Below, piece by piece: positions 33,027 through 40,920 of a stretch of DNA of 40,920 nucleotides (positions are counted from its first letter, which is position 1; each line of letters opens with the position of its first letter). Position numbers and translations under genes: made by a program. Origin of the DNA: Desulfovirgula sp. (GTDB taxonomy: Bacteria > Bacillota > Desulfotomaculia > Desulfotomaculales > Nap2-2B); the NCBI GenBank assembly GCA_020725585.1, contig DYES01000031.1, forward strand, positions 64,889 to 105,808, read 5' to 3'. The notes below the pieces were generated by a model that did no database searches, was not told where the DNA came from, and saw nothing but the letters and a program-made list of their open reading frames with translations.

Positions 33027-33944
33027 GTGAACAAACCAAATTTAACCGTCGACATCGCCGGCCTGCGCTTAAAAAACCCCGTGCTGACCGCTTCGGGCAC
33101 CTTTGGATTTGGCTCCGAGTACGCCCCTTTCGTTGATTTAAACCGGCTAGGGGGGATTGTCGTCAAGGGACTCACTTTAGAGCCCCGCCTGGGCAACCCG
33201 CCCCCCCGGATGGTGGAAACTCCGGCGGGGATTTTAAATTCCATCGGTCTGCAAAACCCCGGTGTAGACTGCTTTTTAGCCGAGCACCTCCCCTTCTTGC
33301 GGCAGTTCGCCACCCCGGTAATTGCCAATATCGCCGGAAACAGCCTGCAGGAATACGTTGCGGTGGCGGAAAAACTAACCGGAGCAAGCGGGATAGCGGC
33401 CCTGGAAGTGAACATTTCCTGCCCAAACGTAAAACGGGGCGGCCTGCAGTTTGGGGCCGATCCTTCCGCCGCCGCCCAGGTAACCCGGGCGGTGAAAAAA
33501 GCCACCACTCTGCCGGTCATCGTAAAGCTTTCTCCCAACGTCACCAGCATTGGGGAAGTAGCGCGGGCGGTGGCCGAAGCCGGCGCGGACGCCCTTTCCC
33601 TGATCAATACGCTAGCAGGCATGACCATCGACATCAGGCGCCGCCGCCCGGCGCTAGGAAATATTACCGGGGGGCTTTCCGGCCCGGCCATTCGTCCCGT
33701 CGCGGTGAGGGCGGTCTGGGAAGTTTATCAGGCGGTGAAGCTGCCGATTATCGGCATGGGCGGCATCGTTTGCGCCGCAGACGCCCTGGAGTTTATCATG
33801 GCCGGAGCCAGAGCGGTGGCCGTGGGGACGGCCAATTTCTTAAACCCCGGAGCGACCATGGAAATACTGTCCGGAATTGAGCGTTTTCTGGAAGAAAATG
33901 AAATTGGGGATATCAATGAACTGGTTGGAATAGCTCATGAATAA
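33027..33944 (+). CDS. pyrD: Dihydroorotate dehydrogenase B, catalytic subunit
   Basis: It oxidises dihydroorotate to orotate in pyrimidine synthesis with FMN. The 305-residue barrel has [16 protein letters not shown] near the N-terminus, [14 protein letters not shown] with the catalytic base Cys132 (class 1B enzymes use Cys), VIVKLSPNV, and the phosphate-binding [10 protein letters not shown] and AVAVGTANF. The GTG start has GAGGAG eight bases upstream. It works with PyrK, whose gene is immediately upstream. Other pyr genes except carB are not in the window. Confidence 0.97.
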   Translation: MNKPNLTVDIAGLRLKNPVLTASGTFGFGSEYAPFVDLNRLGGIVVKGLTLEPRLGNPPPRMVETPAGILNSIGLQNPGVDCFLAEHLPFLRQFATPVIANIAGNSLQEYVAVAEKLTGASGIAALEVNISCPNVKRGGLQFGADPSAAAQVTRAVKKATTLPVIVKLSPNVTSIGEVARAVAEAGADALSLINTLAGMTIDIRRRRPALGNITGGLSGPAIRPVAVRAVWEVYQAVKLPIIGMGGIVCAADALEFIMAGARAVAVGTANFLNPGATMEILSGIERFLEENEIGDINELVGIAHE

Positions 33945-34026
33945 GAGAAAAAAACAGAAGGAAAAAAAGTGTTCCTCAAGAATTTTAAGTACAAAAGGCA
34001 TCGAAAAAATTGAGGAGGTTTAAAAG

Positions 34027-35193
34027 ATGCGCAAAGTTGCTGTCGCAGGAGTGGGTATGACCAAATTCGGCCTTTCCGAAAAAAGCCAGGTGGAAATGTT
34101 TGCCGAAGCGGCCATGGAGGCGATAACCACGTCCAACCTGAAGCCAAAGGACATTCAAGCGGTTTTTGTAGGCAACGTGCTGGGGGATTTTGAAGAGGGG
34201 CAAATGAACATCGCGCCTTTTTGCGCGGCGGAAATAGGCCTTGACCCCTCGGTGCCCGCCACGCGCGTGGAGGGCGCCTGCGCCTCGGCCAGCGTGGCCA
34301 TTCGCGAAGCCTTCATCTGGGTTGCCTCCGGTTTTTACGACATCGTCCTGGTCGGGGGAACAGAAAGGGCGATGGCGATGGGAACACCGCTGGCAACCAG
34401 AACCTTTGCCATGGGCACCGACAGCCGCTACGAAGAGTTTGCCGGCATCACCTTCCCCGGCGCTTTTGCCATGGTGGCCCACCTGTATTCGGTTAAATAC
34501 GGCATCCCCTTAGCAAAACTCAAAGAAAGAATGGCCCTGGTGGCCGTGAAAAACCATAAAAACGGGGCCAAAAATCCTTTGGCGCAGTTCCAAAAAGAAA
34601 TCACCGTCGAAACGGTCTTAAACAGCCCGATGATCGCCGATCCCCTGCAGCTGTTCGACTGCTGCCCGTTTTCTGACGGTGCCGCCGCGCTCGTGCTCAC
34701 TACGGAAGAAATAGCCAAAAAGCTGGTGGCCAAGCCGGTCTACATCCTGGGCATCGGCCAGGGTTCCAACGGCCCCCTATGCCGCCAAAAAGACGTAACC
34801 AGGATCCGGGCGAGAGAGGCAGCCGCCCGGCAGGCCTACAAAATGGCCGGCCTGACCCCGCAAGACATTGACGTGTGTGAGTTGCACGACTGCTTTACCA
34901 TCGCCGAAATAGTGGCCAGCGAAGGCCTGGGCTTCTTTGACTTCGGCAAAGGGAGCGAGGCCGTAGAAAAAGGCGAAACGCAAATCGGCGGCCGGATCCC
35001 CATCAACCCCTCCGGCGGCTTAAAGGCCAAGGGCCACCCCATCGGCGCCACCGGCGCCGCCCAGGCATACGAAATAGTTAAACAGTTGCGGGGCGAATGC
35101 GGGGAGCGGCAGGTGGAAGGAGCCAAAATAGGCATGACCGATACGCTGGGCGGAGACCTGGCGACCATCGTGAACATCATCTACGGAATTTAA
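34027..35193 (+). CDS. Thiolase-family protein, SCP2-thiolase-like
   Basis: The 388-residue protein condenses or cleaves acyl-CoA esters. The nucleophile lies in VEGACASASVA (Cys85). CELHDCFTIAEI replaces the NEAF of ordinary thiolases, as in SCP2-type enzymes, and GGLKAKGHPIGATGAAQ holds the active-site His. The C-terminal CxG motif of biosynthetic thiolases is absent; MTDTLGGDLA stands there instead. The next gene encodes a DUF35 protein. Such pairs form complexes in archaeal acetoacetyl-CoA thiolase and in the bacterial benzoylsuccinyl-CoA thiolase BbsAB. GAGGAGG lies eight bases before the ATG. The substrate is unknown. Confidence 0.9.
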   Translation: MRKVAVAGVGMTKFGLSEKSQVEMFAEAAMEAITTSNLKPKDIQAVFVGNVLGDFEEGQMNIAPFCAAEIGLDPSVPATRVEGACASASVAIREAFIWVASGFYDIVLVGGTERAMAMGTPLATRTFAMGTDSRYEEFAGITFPGAFAMVAHLYSVKYGIPLAKLKERMALVAVKNHKNGAKNPLAQFQKEITVETVLNSPMIADPLQLFDCCPFSDGAAALVLTTEEIAKKLVAKPVYILGIGQGSNGPLCRQKDVTRIRAREAAARQAYKMAGLTPQDIDVCELHDCFTIAEIVASEGLGFFDFGKGSEAVEKGETQIGGRIPINPSGGLKAKGHPIGATGAAQAYEIVKQLRGECGERQVEGAKIGMTDTLGGDLATIVNIIYGI

Positions 35194-35228
35194 AAACTTA
35201 CCCGGAGCAATCAAGGAGGAGAAAAGCA

Positions 35229-35630
35229 GTGCAGTACCCGTTAACCTATAAACAATTTTACGAGGGGCTCAAGCAAGGGAAGGTTCTGGGCTTAAAATGC
35301 CGCTCCTGCGGCGCTTACACGGCGCCCCCCAAAATGTGCTGCGCAGAATGCACAGGCAGCAACCTGGAAGTGGTGGAACTAAGCGGGCGCGGGGAAATAA
35401 AAACCTTTACCGTTATCCGGGTGCCCCCGGAAGGCTTCACCGCCCCCTACATCGTGGCGATGGCGGAGCTGGAGGAGGGCCCCTGGCTGCTGGGCAACCT
35501 GGAAGGGGTGGATGCCGACCAGGCCTCCCTGGATTTGATCGGGAAAAAAGTAAAGGTGGGGCACAAGGTAATCCCGCCTATGCGGTACAGCGCCGGGGAA
35601 GGAGTGGCGGTGACGTTTTCCCTGGCGTAA
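35229..35630 (+). CDS. DUF35 (Zn-ribbon/OB-fold) partner of the thiolase
   Basis: The 133-residue protein has an N-terminal helix, then a rubredoxin-like zinc ribbon with Cys24, Cys27, Cys38 and Cys41 (CRSCGAYTAPPKMCCAEC). An OB fold follows (SGRGEIKTFTVIRVPPEGF to VKVGHKVIPPMRY). In thiolase complexes this family places the CoA substrate and stabilises the thiolase. It starts at GTG with GGAGG nine bases upstream, 35 bp after the thiolase gene, so the two are co-transcribed. The open frame extends into the intergenic DNA, but no better start is there. Confidence 0.9.
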   Translation: MQYPLTYKQFYEGLKQGKVLGLKCRSCGAYTAPPKMCCAECTGSNLEVVELSGRGEIKTFTVIRVPPEGFTAPYIVAMAELEEGPWLLGNLEGVDADQASLDLIGKKVKVGHKVIPPMRYSAGEGVAVTFSLA

Positions 35631-35682
35631 AGAACCAGATAGAAACATGATATCAAGGCTGAGTGCCGGGTCGGCCTGGAGT

Positions 35683-35741
35683 GTCTTACGCGATAAAAGG
35701 GACGAACGCTGCCCTGAGGAAGCTTTTTTTGCGACAGGTTC
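35683..35741. repeat. Inverted-repeat copy A flanking the QueG-like gene
   Basis: This 59-bp stretch matches the reverse complement of 36530-36583 with about three base changes and a few small gaps. Shared blocks are GTCTTACGCG, AAAAGGGACGAACGC, AGGAAGCTTTTT and GACAGGTTC. It looks like half of the hairpin element described at 36530-36633; its other half is degenerate. It lies between the DUF35 and QueG-like stop codons. Confidence 0.7.
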
Positions 35742-35758
35742 ATTAAAAGAAGATGGAG

Positions 35759-36496
35759 CTATTCCGCCTCCAAAACTGCGCAGGGTCCGTTGGCGCACTT
35801 GCCGCAGACGTCTGACAAAGGGAGGTCGCTATAAAAGGCCGCCACCGCCAGCAAATGCCGGTAACACAGCTTTTTGTCCAGGCCCTTTTCCTGCAGGGCG
35901 CCGGTAGGGCAGGCTTTCTGGCAGTAGCGGCAGTTTTTGCAGAATTCTTTTCCTGGCCGGGGAGACGGGGGGAGAGGGCAGTCCAGGACCAGGCTTCCCA
36001 ACCGGCCAGCGCAGCCCTGGCAAGTGATCAACTGCGTATTTTTCCCAAAGGTCCCCAGGCCGCAGATAAAAGCCACGTGCTTATGCGACCAGAAGGAAAT
36101 TAACTCTTCCCGGTCAAAGTTGTGCGTGGGCATCTGGTAGGCGGCATTTATGCCCCTTTTGGTAAGCTCGCCGGCAAGCTCCCGGCAAATTTCTGCAATC
36201 AACCGGTTCGTTTCCACGTAGGCCTGCGCCCACTGGCGGGAAACGTAAGCGTGGCGGCGGTTTATTTCCACCAGCTCCCGGTCAAACGGGAGGAAAAAAG
36301 CCGCCACCGCCTTTGCCCCGGGCAGCAGGTCTTCCGGCTGCAGGTGCTTTGGGCTGGCGATTGTCTTGAGCTCGCCAAACAAAGGATCTTGCGCCGCGGC
36401 AAAACCTACCACCGGCGAGCGGTATCTCGTTTGCGTGCTCGCGCGAGTTGCTTTCTTGGTAATGAACGAAGTAATTAATTTTGCTATTTCTTCCAC
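35759..36496 (-). CDS. QueG-like double [4Fe-4S] protein
   Basis: The 245-residue protein resembles the iron-sulfur half of epoxyqueuosine reductase. The N-terminal part has the family FWSHKHVAFICGLGTFGKN block. CKNCRYCQKACPTGA is a classic CxxCxxCxxxCP ferredoxin motif near residue 190. The second cluster would use LCYRH and a C-terminal CGKCANGPC, unlike QueG's second CxxCxxCxxxCP. It also lacks the HEAT repeats and is shorter than QueG, so tRNA modification is doubtful. The GTG start has AGGGGAAG seven bases upstream. It lies between two inverted repeat copies. Confidence 0.75.
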   Translation of the reverse strand: MEEIAKLITSFITKKATRASTQTRYRSPVVGFAAAQDPLFGELKTIASPKHLQPEDLLPGAKAVAAFFLPFDRELVEINRRHAYVSRQWAQAYVETNRLIAEICRELAGELTKRGINAAYQMPTHNFDREELISFWSHKHVAFICGLGTFGKNTQLITCQGCAGRLGSLVLDCPLPPSPRPGKEFCKNCRYCQKACPTGALQEKGLDKKLCYRHLLAVAAFYSDLPLSDVCGKCANGPCAVLEAE

Positions 36497-36529
36497 AAAG
36501 CAACTTCCCCTTTTATTCCTTACTCATTA

Positions 36530-36633
36530 GAACCTGTCGAAAAAGCTTCCTAAGCGGCGTTCGTCCCTTTTGTCGCGTAAGACGCTCCTCAAGGAACGGA
36601 CGCCGCCCTTGTTCATCAGGAGATTTTTCGACA
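36530..36633. repeat. 99-bp palindromic (MITE-like) element, copy B
   Basis: The terminal arms TGTCGAAAAAGCTTCC (36535-36550) and GGAGATTTTTCGACA (36619-36633) are near-perfect inverted repeats. Inner arms GCGGCGTTCGTCCCTT (36554-36569) and AAGGAACGGACGCCGC (36591-36606) pair with two changes around a 21-base loop. The whole could fold as one hairpin. No open frame and no transposase are present. The left half is repeated inverted at 35683-35741. It lies between the QueG-like start and the FAD oxidoreductase stop. Confidence 0.7.
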
Positions 36634-36680
36634 ATCTCCAATCAAGCTATATTCTTTTTTTCACCTGTTGTAGGCGCGAT

Positions 36681-38579
36681 TTACGCTGCCGGTGCCAGCC
36701 TGCCTTTCAACTCAACAAACCGTTTGATCAGCATATATCCCGCCCCGCGGCTCACTTTCCCTTCTTTGCGCACCTGCTCCACCACTGTCTGCTCCCAGAA
36801 ACCCTTCTCTTCCAGGTAACGATACGCCTGCCCCGGAGAAAGCTGCAAGCCCGCAAAGGCGCACATGATCTGGGCGGCCACTTCTAAAGTAAGCTTTTCT
36901 CCCCGCGGATAAACCTTTCTTTCCGGAGAAAGGTCGTTTCCGGTAAACTTGAGAACGGCAAAAAGTCCGTTGATAAAACTTTCCTCTTTCATTTCCTCAT
37001 CCAGCGGGTAATCGTTAGTGTAACCGCCCGAGGCCAGCCCCCACTGCCGCATAAACTTAAGGCCGGGATAAGCCCAATGCTCCCCCCAAGGGACGGCCGC
37101 CTGAAACGGGCGGACTTCCATACCCTGGGAATTAAGCCTAGTCTGTAGCTCGGCAATTACCCCAGGGACGGCGCTCATCTCCTGAAAAGACAAATTTTTT
37201 TCGATGCTTAAAGCCGCCGCTGCTCCGGCCGCCTGCCCGGTGGCCATTCCCACGGGAATCACCCTGGCGCTGCCGGCGGCAAGCGCGTCAAAACTGGCCG
37301 AGCGGCCGACCACCAGCAAATTTTCCACCTCTTGCGGAACAAGACAGCGAAAGGGAATGGCGTACTTTACCGGCTTGCCAATAACGTCCCCCGTAAAATG
37401 CGGGCCGGTGGCCTGAATATCCACCGGGTAGGAGCCAAAGGCGACGCGGTCCCAAAAGTCCTTGTTTTCCATCACGTCGTTAATGCTCAAACGGTAAAGC
37501 CCCTGCATGTGACGGGAGTCGCGAATGTACAATTCGGGAGCTACGCCGTCCAATGCGGCCTTCTCCAGGCCCGGAACATGTTTATTCAGATATTCGACAA
37601 GACGGGGGAGCTCGCTTTCCGCGAGAAGCCGGGCTTCTTTTCTGGATTCGGGACGCAAGGGGTGGACGTCAAAAATATGCAGGGCGTTGATTAAAACCCG
37701 CTCTCCCTTTACCCGCCCGATATTTAAACCGCGCACGCCGAGGCGATTGCTGGTGGGCCGGTACCCCTTCATTATCCGGGCAAATCCCCAGGCACTCAAT
37801 TCGTTGGCGCCGGAGTGCGGCTCCCGGGAGTCGTTTATGGCCCGCCTTAATCTTCGCCACTCCTCTTTCCCCACACCTTTTAAGCGAAATATGAGGGTGG
37901 CGGCAATATACTCATTTGGCCGGCCGCAATCGCTTAAACCTACCGTATAGGACACGCCCGCGGCGGCGGCCAGATCCGCGTCCTGGGTGGCGTCAATCAG
38001 CCGGCGGGCAAAAATATCTTTTTCCTGCCCGGCAGGCAAAACCACCTTTACCCCGTGCAGAATAATTTTCCCTCCGACTTCCTCAGTCAACGGTTTAATG
38101 TCCTGGGCACTTAACAATTGCGTGAGGTTCTTTTCTTTGCCGAGCAAAGATTGAAAAACTCTCGCCGCCGTTTCCGGATCAAAGGAGTCCCCTTCTATTT
38201 GTTGAAAAAACTCCAAAAAGATGCCCTTATTTAAGATCTCGCCATCCGGCCCGTAATTCATATCAATACTGTTCAGCCAGCCCCTGGTCATCAGTCCGCC
38301 CGGCTCCGGGCGCGTATCGACCAGCAGAGTCCGCAAGCCGTTGCGCGCTCCAGAAACGGCGGCAGCAATTCCTTCTGGATCGCTGCCCACGACGACAAGG
38401 TCATAAGTTTCTCCCGCGGGCGCAGCTTTTCCGTCTTCACCGGGGGCGAGCAGTTTCGCGCGCGGGCAAAAAGCCAGATACGCCGCGCACCCGGCCAGAA
38501 GCAGGAAAACAAAGACGAGCGCAAAGTACCTGGCTTTATTTTTGAAGAAGTTTTTCCTGGGAACCTGCGTTCCCTCCAT
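36681..38579 (-). CDS. Membrane-linked FAD-dependent oxidoreductase, putative lipoprotein
   Basis: The 632-residue protein begins with a basic stretch and a hydrophobic segment ending in LLLAGC (Cys31), a good lipobox. It is probably lipidated and external, although hydrophobic residues continue after the Cys. The FAD domain (about 58-480) starts DLVVVGSDPEGIAAAVSGARNGL, where GSDPEG replaces GxGxxG, followed by LLVDTRPEPGGLMTRG and LIDATQDADLAAAAG, and ends NLLVVGRSASFDALAAGSARVIPVGMATGQAAG. This is the FAD_oxidored (PF12831-like) pattern. The last ~120 residues (LTLEVAAQIMCAFAGL) faintly recall S-layer homology repeats. It follows carB by 46 bp; the ribosome site is distant. Confidence 0.82.
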   Translation of the reverse strand: MEGTQVPRKNFFKNKARYFALVFVFLLLAGCAAYLAFCPRAKLLAPGEDGKAAPAGETYDLVVVGSDPEGIAAAVSGARNGLRTLLVDTRPEPGGLMTRGWLNSIDMNYGPDGEILNKGIFLEFFQQIEGDSFDPETAARVFQSLLGKEKNLTQLLSAQDIKPLTEEVGGKIILHGVKVVLPAGQEKDIFARRLIDATQDADLAAAAGVSYTVGLSDCGRPNEYIAATLIFRLKGVGKEEWRRLRRAINDSREPHSGANELSAWGFARIMKGYRPTSNRLGVRGLNIGRVKGERVLINALHIFDVHPLRPESRKEARLLAESELPRLVEYLNKHVPGLEKAALDGVAPELYIRDSRHMQGLYRLSINDVMENKDFWDRVAFGSYPVDIQATGPHFTGDVIGKPVKYAIPFRCLVPQEVENLLVVGRSASFDALAAGSARVIPVGMATGQAAGAAAALSIEKNLSFQEMSAVPGVIAELQTRLNSQGMEVRPFQAAVPWGEHWAYPGLKFMRQWGLASGGYTNDYPLDEEMKEESFINGLFAVLKFTGNDLSPERKVYPRGEKLTLEVAAQIMCAFAGLQLSPGQAYRYLEEKGFWEQTVVEQVRKEGKVSRGAGYMLIKRFVELKGRLAPAA

Positions 38580-38625
38580 AATAACTTATCTTCATCCTCC
38601 CGCACCGATTGATATTATAGATTAA

Positions 38626-40920
38626 TTACGAGATTTCCTGCAGGGGGATTAAATCGATGGGGTCGCCCCCTTTCTTAATGGCTGTCAATACCTCCAGGAT
38701 GGCCCGGGCGGTATCCAGCGAGGTCAGGCAGGGAACCCCGTGCTCCACAGCCGCCCGCCGGATGCGGAAACCGTCGCGCTCGGGCATCCTGCCCCGGGTC
38801 AGGGTATTGATCACCAGGTGGATTTTTCCAGCGCGAATTAAATCTACGATGTTCGGCGAACCTTCCCGGACCTTTTTGACGCGCTCCACACCCAACCCGG
38901 CCCGTTGCAAAAAATCAGCTGTGCCCGCGGTGGCGCAAATTCTATACCCCAAACCGGCCAAGCCGCTTAAGATAGGCAGCGCCTCGCTTTTATCCTTGTC
39001 GGCGATGGTGGCCAGCACAGTGCCGTTTCCAGGCATGTCGTAACCGGCGGCAACCAGGGATTTATAAAGGGCCACCGGGTAGCTCCTGTTTATGCCCATC
39101 ACCTCGCCGGTAGATTTCATCTCCGGCCCCAGGGAAATGTCCACCTGAAGAAGCTTGGCGAAGCTGAAAACGGGGGCCTTGACGCCGACCAGGCCCCCCT
39201 CGGGATAAAGGCCCCCTTCGTAGCCCAGCTCCCTTAAAGTGCGCCCCAGAATTACCTTTGTCGCCAGGTTGACCATCGGAATGCCCGTTATTTTGCTCAT
39301 GTACGGCACGGTCCGGCTGGCCCGCGGGTTGACCTCCAGGACGTAAACCTTTCCGTTGTGCAAGACGTACTGGATGTTAATCATCCCCCGCACGGACAGC
39401 GCCAGCGCCAGGCGGGTAGTATAATCCACGATTTGTTTTTTGACCGCGTCGCCTAGAGAATGCACGGGATAAACAGCGATGCTGTCTCCGGAATGAACAC
39501 CCGCGCGCTCGATATGTTTCATGATCCCGGGGATCAACACGGCCTCGCCATCGGCGATGGCGTCCACCTCCAGCTCTTCCCCCTGCAGGTATTTATCCAC
39601 CAGTACAGGGTGCTCGGGGGTCACTTTCACGGCGCTGGCCATGTAGTTGAGCAACTCCTCGTTGTTGTACACTATTTCCATGGCCCGGCCGCCCAGCACG
39701 TAAGAAGGCCTGACGAGCACGGGGAAACCGATCCGGGAGGCAATCGCCAAAGCCTCTTCCACGGAAAAGGCCGCTTTTCCTGGCGGCTTGGGGATGTCCA
39801 GATCAGTTAACAGCCGGTCGAAACGTTCCCTGTCTTCGGCCCGGTCTATATCCTCAACGGAGGTGCCAAGGATCTTCACCCCCAGGCGGGCCAGCGGCCA
39901 GGCCAGGTTGATGGCCGTCTGTCCGCCGAACTGCACAATTACCCCTTCTGGTTTTTCTTTTTCCAGCACGCTTAACACGTCCTCAACGGTTAAAGGCTCA
40001 AAATAAAGGCGGTTGGCAGTGTCAAAGTCGGTGCTCACCGTCTCCGGGTTGTTGTTGATAATGATGGCCTCAACCCCTTCCTGGCGCAGGGCCCACACGG
40101 AATGCACCGAACAGTAGTCAAACTCAATGCCCTGGCCGATGCGAATGGGCCCAGCCCCCAGCACCACCACTTTCCGGCCAGCCACGGCGGGGGCCTCGTC
40201 TTCGTGGTCGTAACAGGAATAATAATACGGGGTGGCGGCTTCAAACTCAGCGGCGCAGGTATCCACCATCTTGTAAACGGGGCGAATGCCCTCCCGGTGG
40301 CGCAGTGCGCGCACTTCGTCCTCGCTGACCCCGGTCACCTGGGCCAGGTAAGCGTCCGCAAAACCCATTTTTTTCGCGCGCGCCAGAACCCCGGCGGTCA
40401 TTCCCGCCTTCCCTTTTTTGCGGAGCTGAATTTCCAGCTGCACGATGTTTTTGATCTTTTCCAAGAAGAAAGGATCGATTCTAGTTAACCCGTGCACCCG
40501 CGAAATCAACATCCCCCGCCGGAAGGCCTCCGCGATCACGAACATGCGCGTGTCGTCGGCGTGGACGAGCTTTTCTTCAATTTCCTCCTCAGTCAGCCTG
40601 GCGAGTTCCGGCCAGGAAAAGCCTTTCAAGCCGATTTCCAGGGAACGCACGGCTTTGAGCAGGGCCCCCTCCAGGGTGCGGTCAATGGCCATCACTTCCC
40701 CGGTAGCTTTCATCTGGGTGCCCAGCCTCCGGTCGGCGAAAGTAAATTTATCAAAGGGCCAGCGGGGAAACTTGACAACCACGTAATCCAGGGAGGGCTC
40801 GAAACAGGCGTAAGTCTTGCCGGTGACGGCGTTTTTAATTTCGTCCAGGTTCAAGCCGATGGCAATTTTGCTGGCCACCTTGGCGATGGGGTAACCGGTA
40901 GCCTTGGAGGCCAGGGCCGA
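38626..40920 (-). CDS. carB: Carbamoyl-phosphate synthase large subunit, 5' end off the window
   Basis: It makes carbamoyl phosphate from glutamine-derived ammonia, bicarbonate and ATP for pyrimidine and arginine synthesis. About 764 C-terminal residues of the usual ~1070 are visible, and the frame is open at the right edge ([19 protein letters not shown]). Visible are the end of the first ATP-grasp half, the oligomerisation domain, [17 protein letters not shown] and [14 protein letters not shown] at the start of the second half, [28 protein letters not shown], and the C-terminal MGS-like allosteric domain. It is on the opposite strand to pyrK-pyrD, with an FAD oxidoreductase directly downstream. 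Confidence 0.97.
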   Translation of the reverse strand, partial: SALASKATGYPIAKVASKIAIGLNLDEIKNAVTGKTYACFEPSLDYVVVKFPRWPFDKFTFADRRLGTQMKATGEVMAIDRTLEGALLKAVRSLEIGLKGFSWPELARLTEEEIEEKLVHADDTRMFVIAEAFRRGMLISRVHGLTRIDPFFLEKIKNIVQLEIQLRKKGKAGMTAGVLARAKKMGFADAYLAQVTGVSEDEVRALRHREGIRPVYKMVDTCAAEFEAATPYYYSCYDHEDEAPAVAGRKVVVLGAGPIRIGQGIEFDYCSVHSVWALRQEGVEAIIINNNPETVSTDFDTANRLYFEPLTVEDVLSVLEKEKPEGVIVQFGGQTAINLAWPLARLGVKILGTSVEDIDRAEDRERFDRLLTDLDIPKPPGKAAFSVEEALAIASRIGFPVLVRPSYVLGGRAMEIVYNNEELLNYMASAVKVTPEHPVLVDKYLQGEELEVDAIADGEAVLIPGIMKHIERAGVHSGDSIAVYPVHSLGDAVKKQIVDYTTRLALALSVRGMINIQYVLHNGKVYVLEVNPRASRTVPYMSKITGIPMVNLATKVILGRTLRELGYEGGLYPEGGLVGVKAPVFSFAKLLQVDISLGPEMKSTGEVMGINRSYPVALYKSLVAAGYDMPGNGTVLATIADKDKSEALPILSGLAGLGYRICATAGTADFLQRAGLGVERVKKVREGSPNIVDLIRAGKIHLVINTLTRGRMPERDGFRIRRAAVEHGVPCLTSLDTARAILEVLTAIKKGGDPIDLIPLQEIS

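Noticed and set aside
32939-33691. 250-codon minus-strand frame opposite pyrD
   Set aside because: Shadow of pyrD; low-complexity translation.
1-40920. CRISPR arrays, rRNA, tRNA, prophage or complete IS
   Set aside because: No regularly spaced repeats, RNA gene signatures, transposase, integrase or phage structural genes were seen.

Overview
The window looks like chromosome from an anaerobic, spore-forming member of the Firmicutes (class Clostridia, Desulfotomaculum/Pelotomaculum/Moorella-like). The grounds are strong Shine-Dalgarno sites with frequent GTG and TTG starts, a moderately high G+C content with AT-rich intergenic stretches, sporulation-associated genes (ylbJ, a yqhV homologue), and oxygen-sensitive CoA and Fe-S enzymes. 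The genus-level guess is inference from gene content only.

Region 1 (1-12.7 kb, minus strand) is a long biosynthetic operon read right to left: hpt, guaA, purE, purB, purF, purM, purN, purH, purD, then hisD and the 5' part of hisC. A good sigma-A-type promoter lies just upstream of hpt. purC, purS, purQ, purL and purK are not present in the block.

Region 2 (12.8-18.5 kb) mixes small membrane or secreted proteins (a LolA/LppX-like anchored protein, a YqhV-like protein, an MFS exporter, a UPF0756 protein) with phosphosulfolactate synthase. It ends with an lspA-rluD-type pair on the minus strand.

Region 3 (18.5-26.9 kb) holds a gene remnant and an AT-rich stretch, then 3-hydroxybutyryl-CoA dehydrogenase followed by a free-standing AMP-binding C-terminal domain. 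After these come a membrane serine protease of the SDH/ClpP-like clan, a zinc-ribbon protein, a HAD phosphatase, an aminotransferase, a metallophosphoesterase, ylbJ and a stand-alone starch-binding-type CBM protein.

Region 4 (26.9-31.8 kb) has a three-gene minus-strand operon encoding two HgdB/DUF2229-like Fe-S proteins and their ASKHA activase. It diverges from an SDR dehydrogenase across a leader full of short tandem repeats, and a conserved-looking hypothetical gene follows.

Region 5 (31.8-40.9 kb) has pyrK-pyrD on the plus strand behind a clear promoter, then a thiolase/DUF35 pair. On the minus strand, carB (5' end off the window) is followed by a lipobox-bearing FAD oxidoreductase and a QueG-like Fe-S protein. 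The QueG-like gene is flanked by two inverted copies of a ~55-bp sequence, one of which is half of a 99-bp hairpin element. No tRNA, rRNA, CRISPR array or intact insertion sequence was seen.
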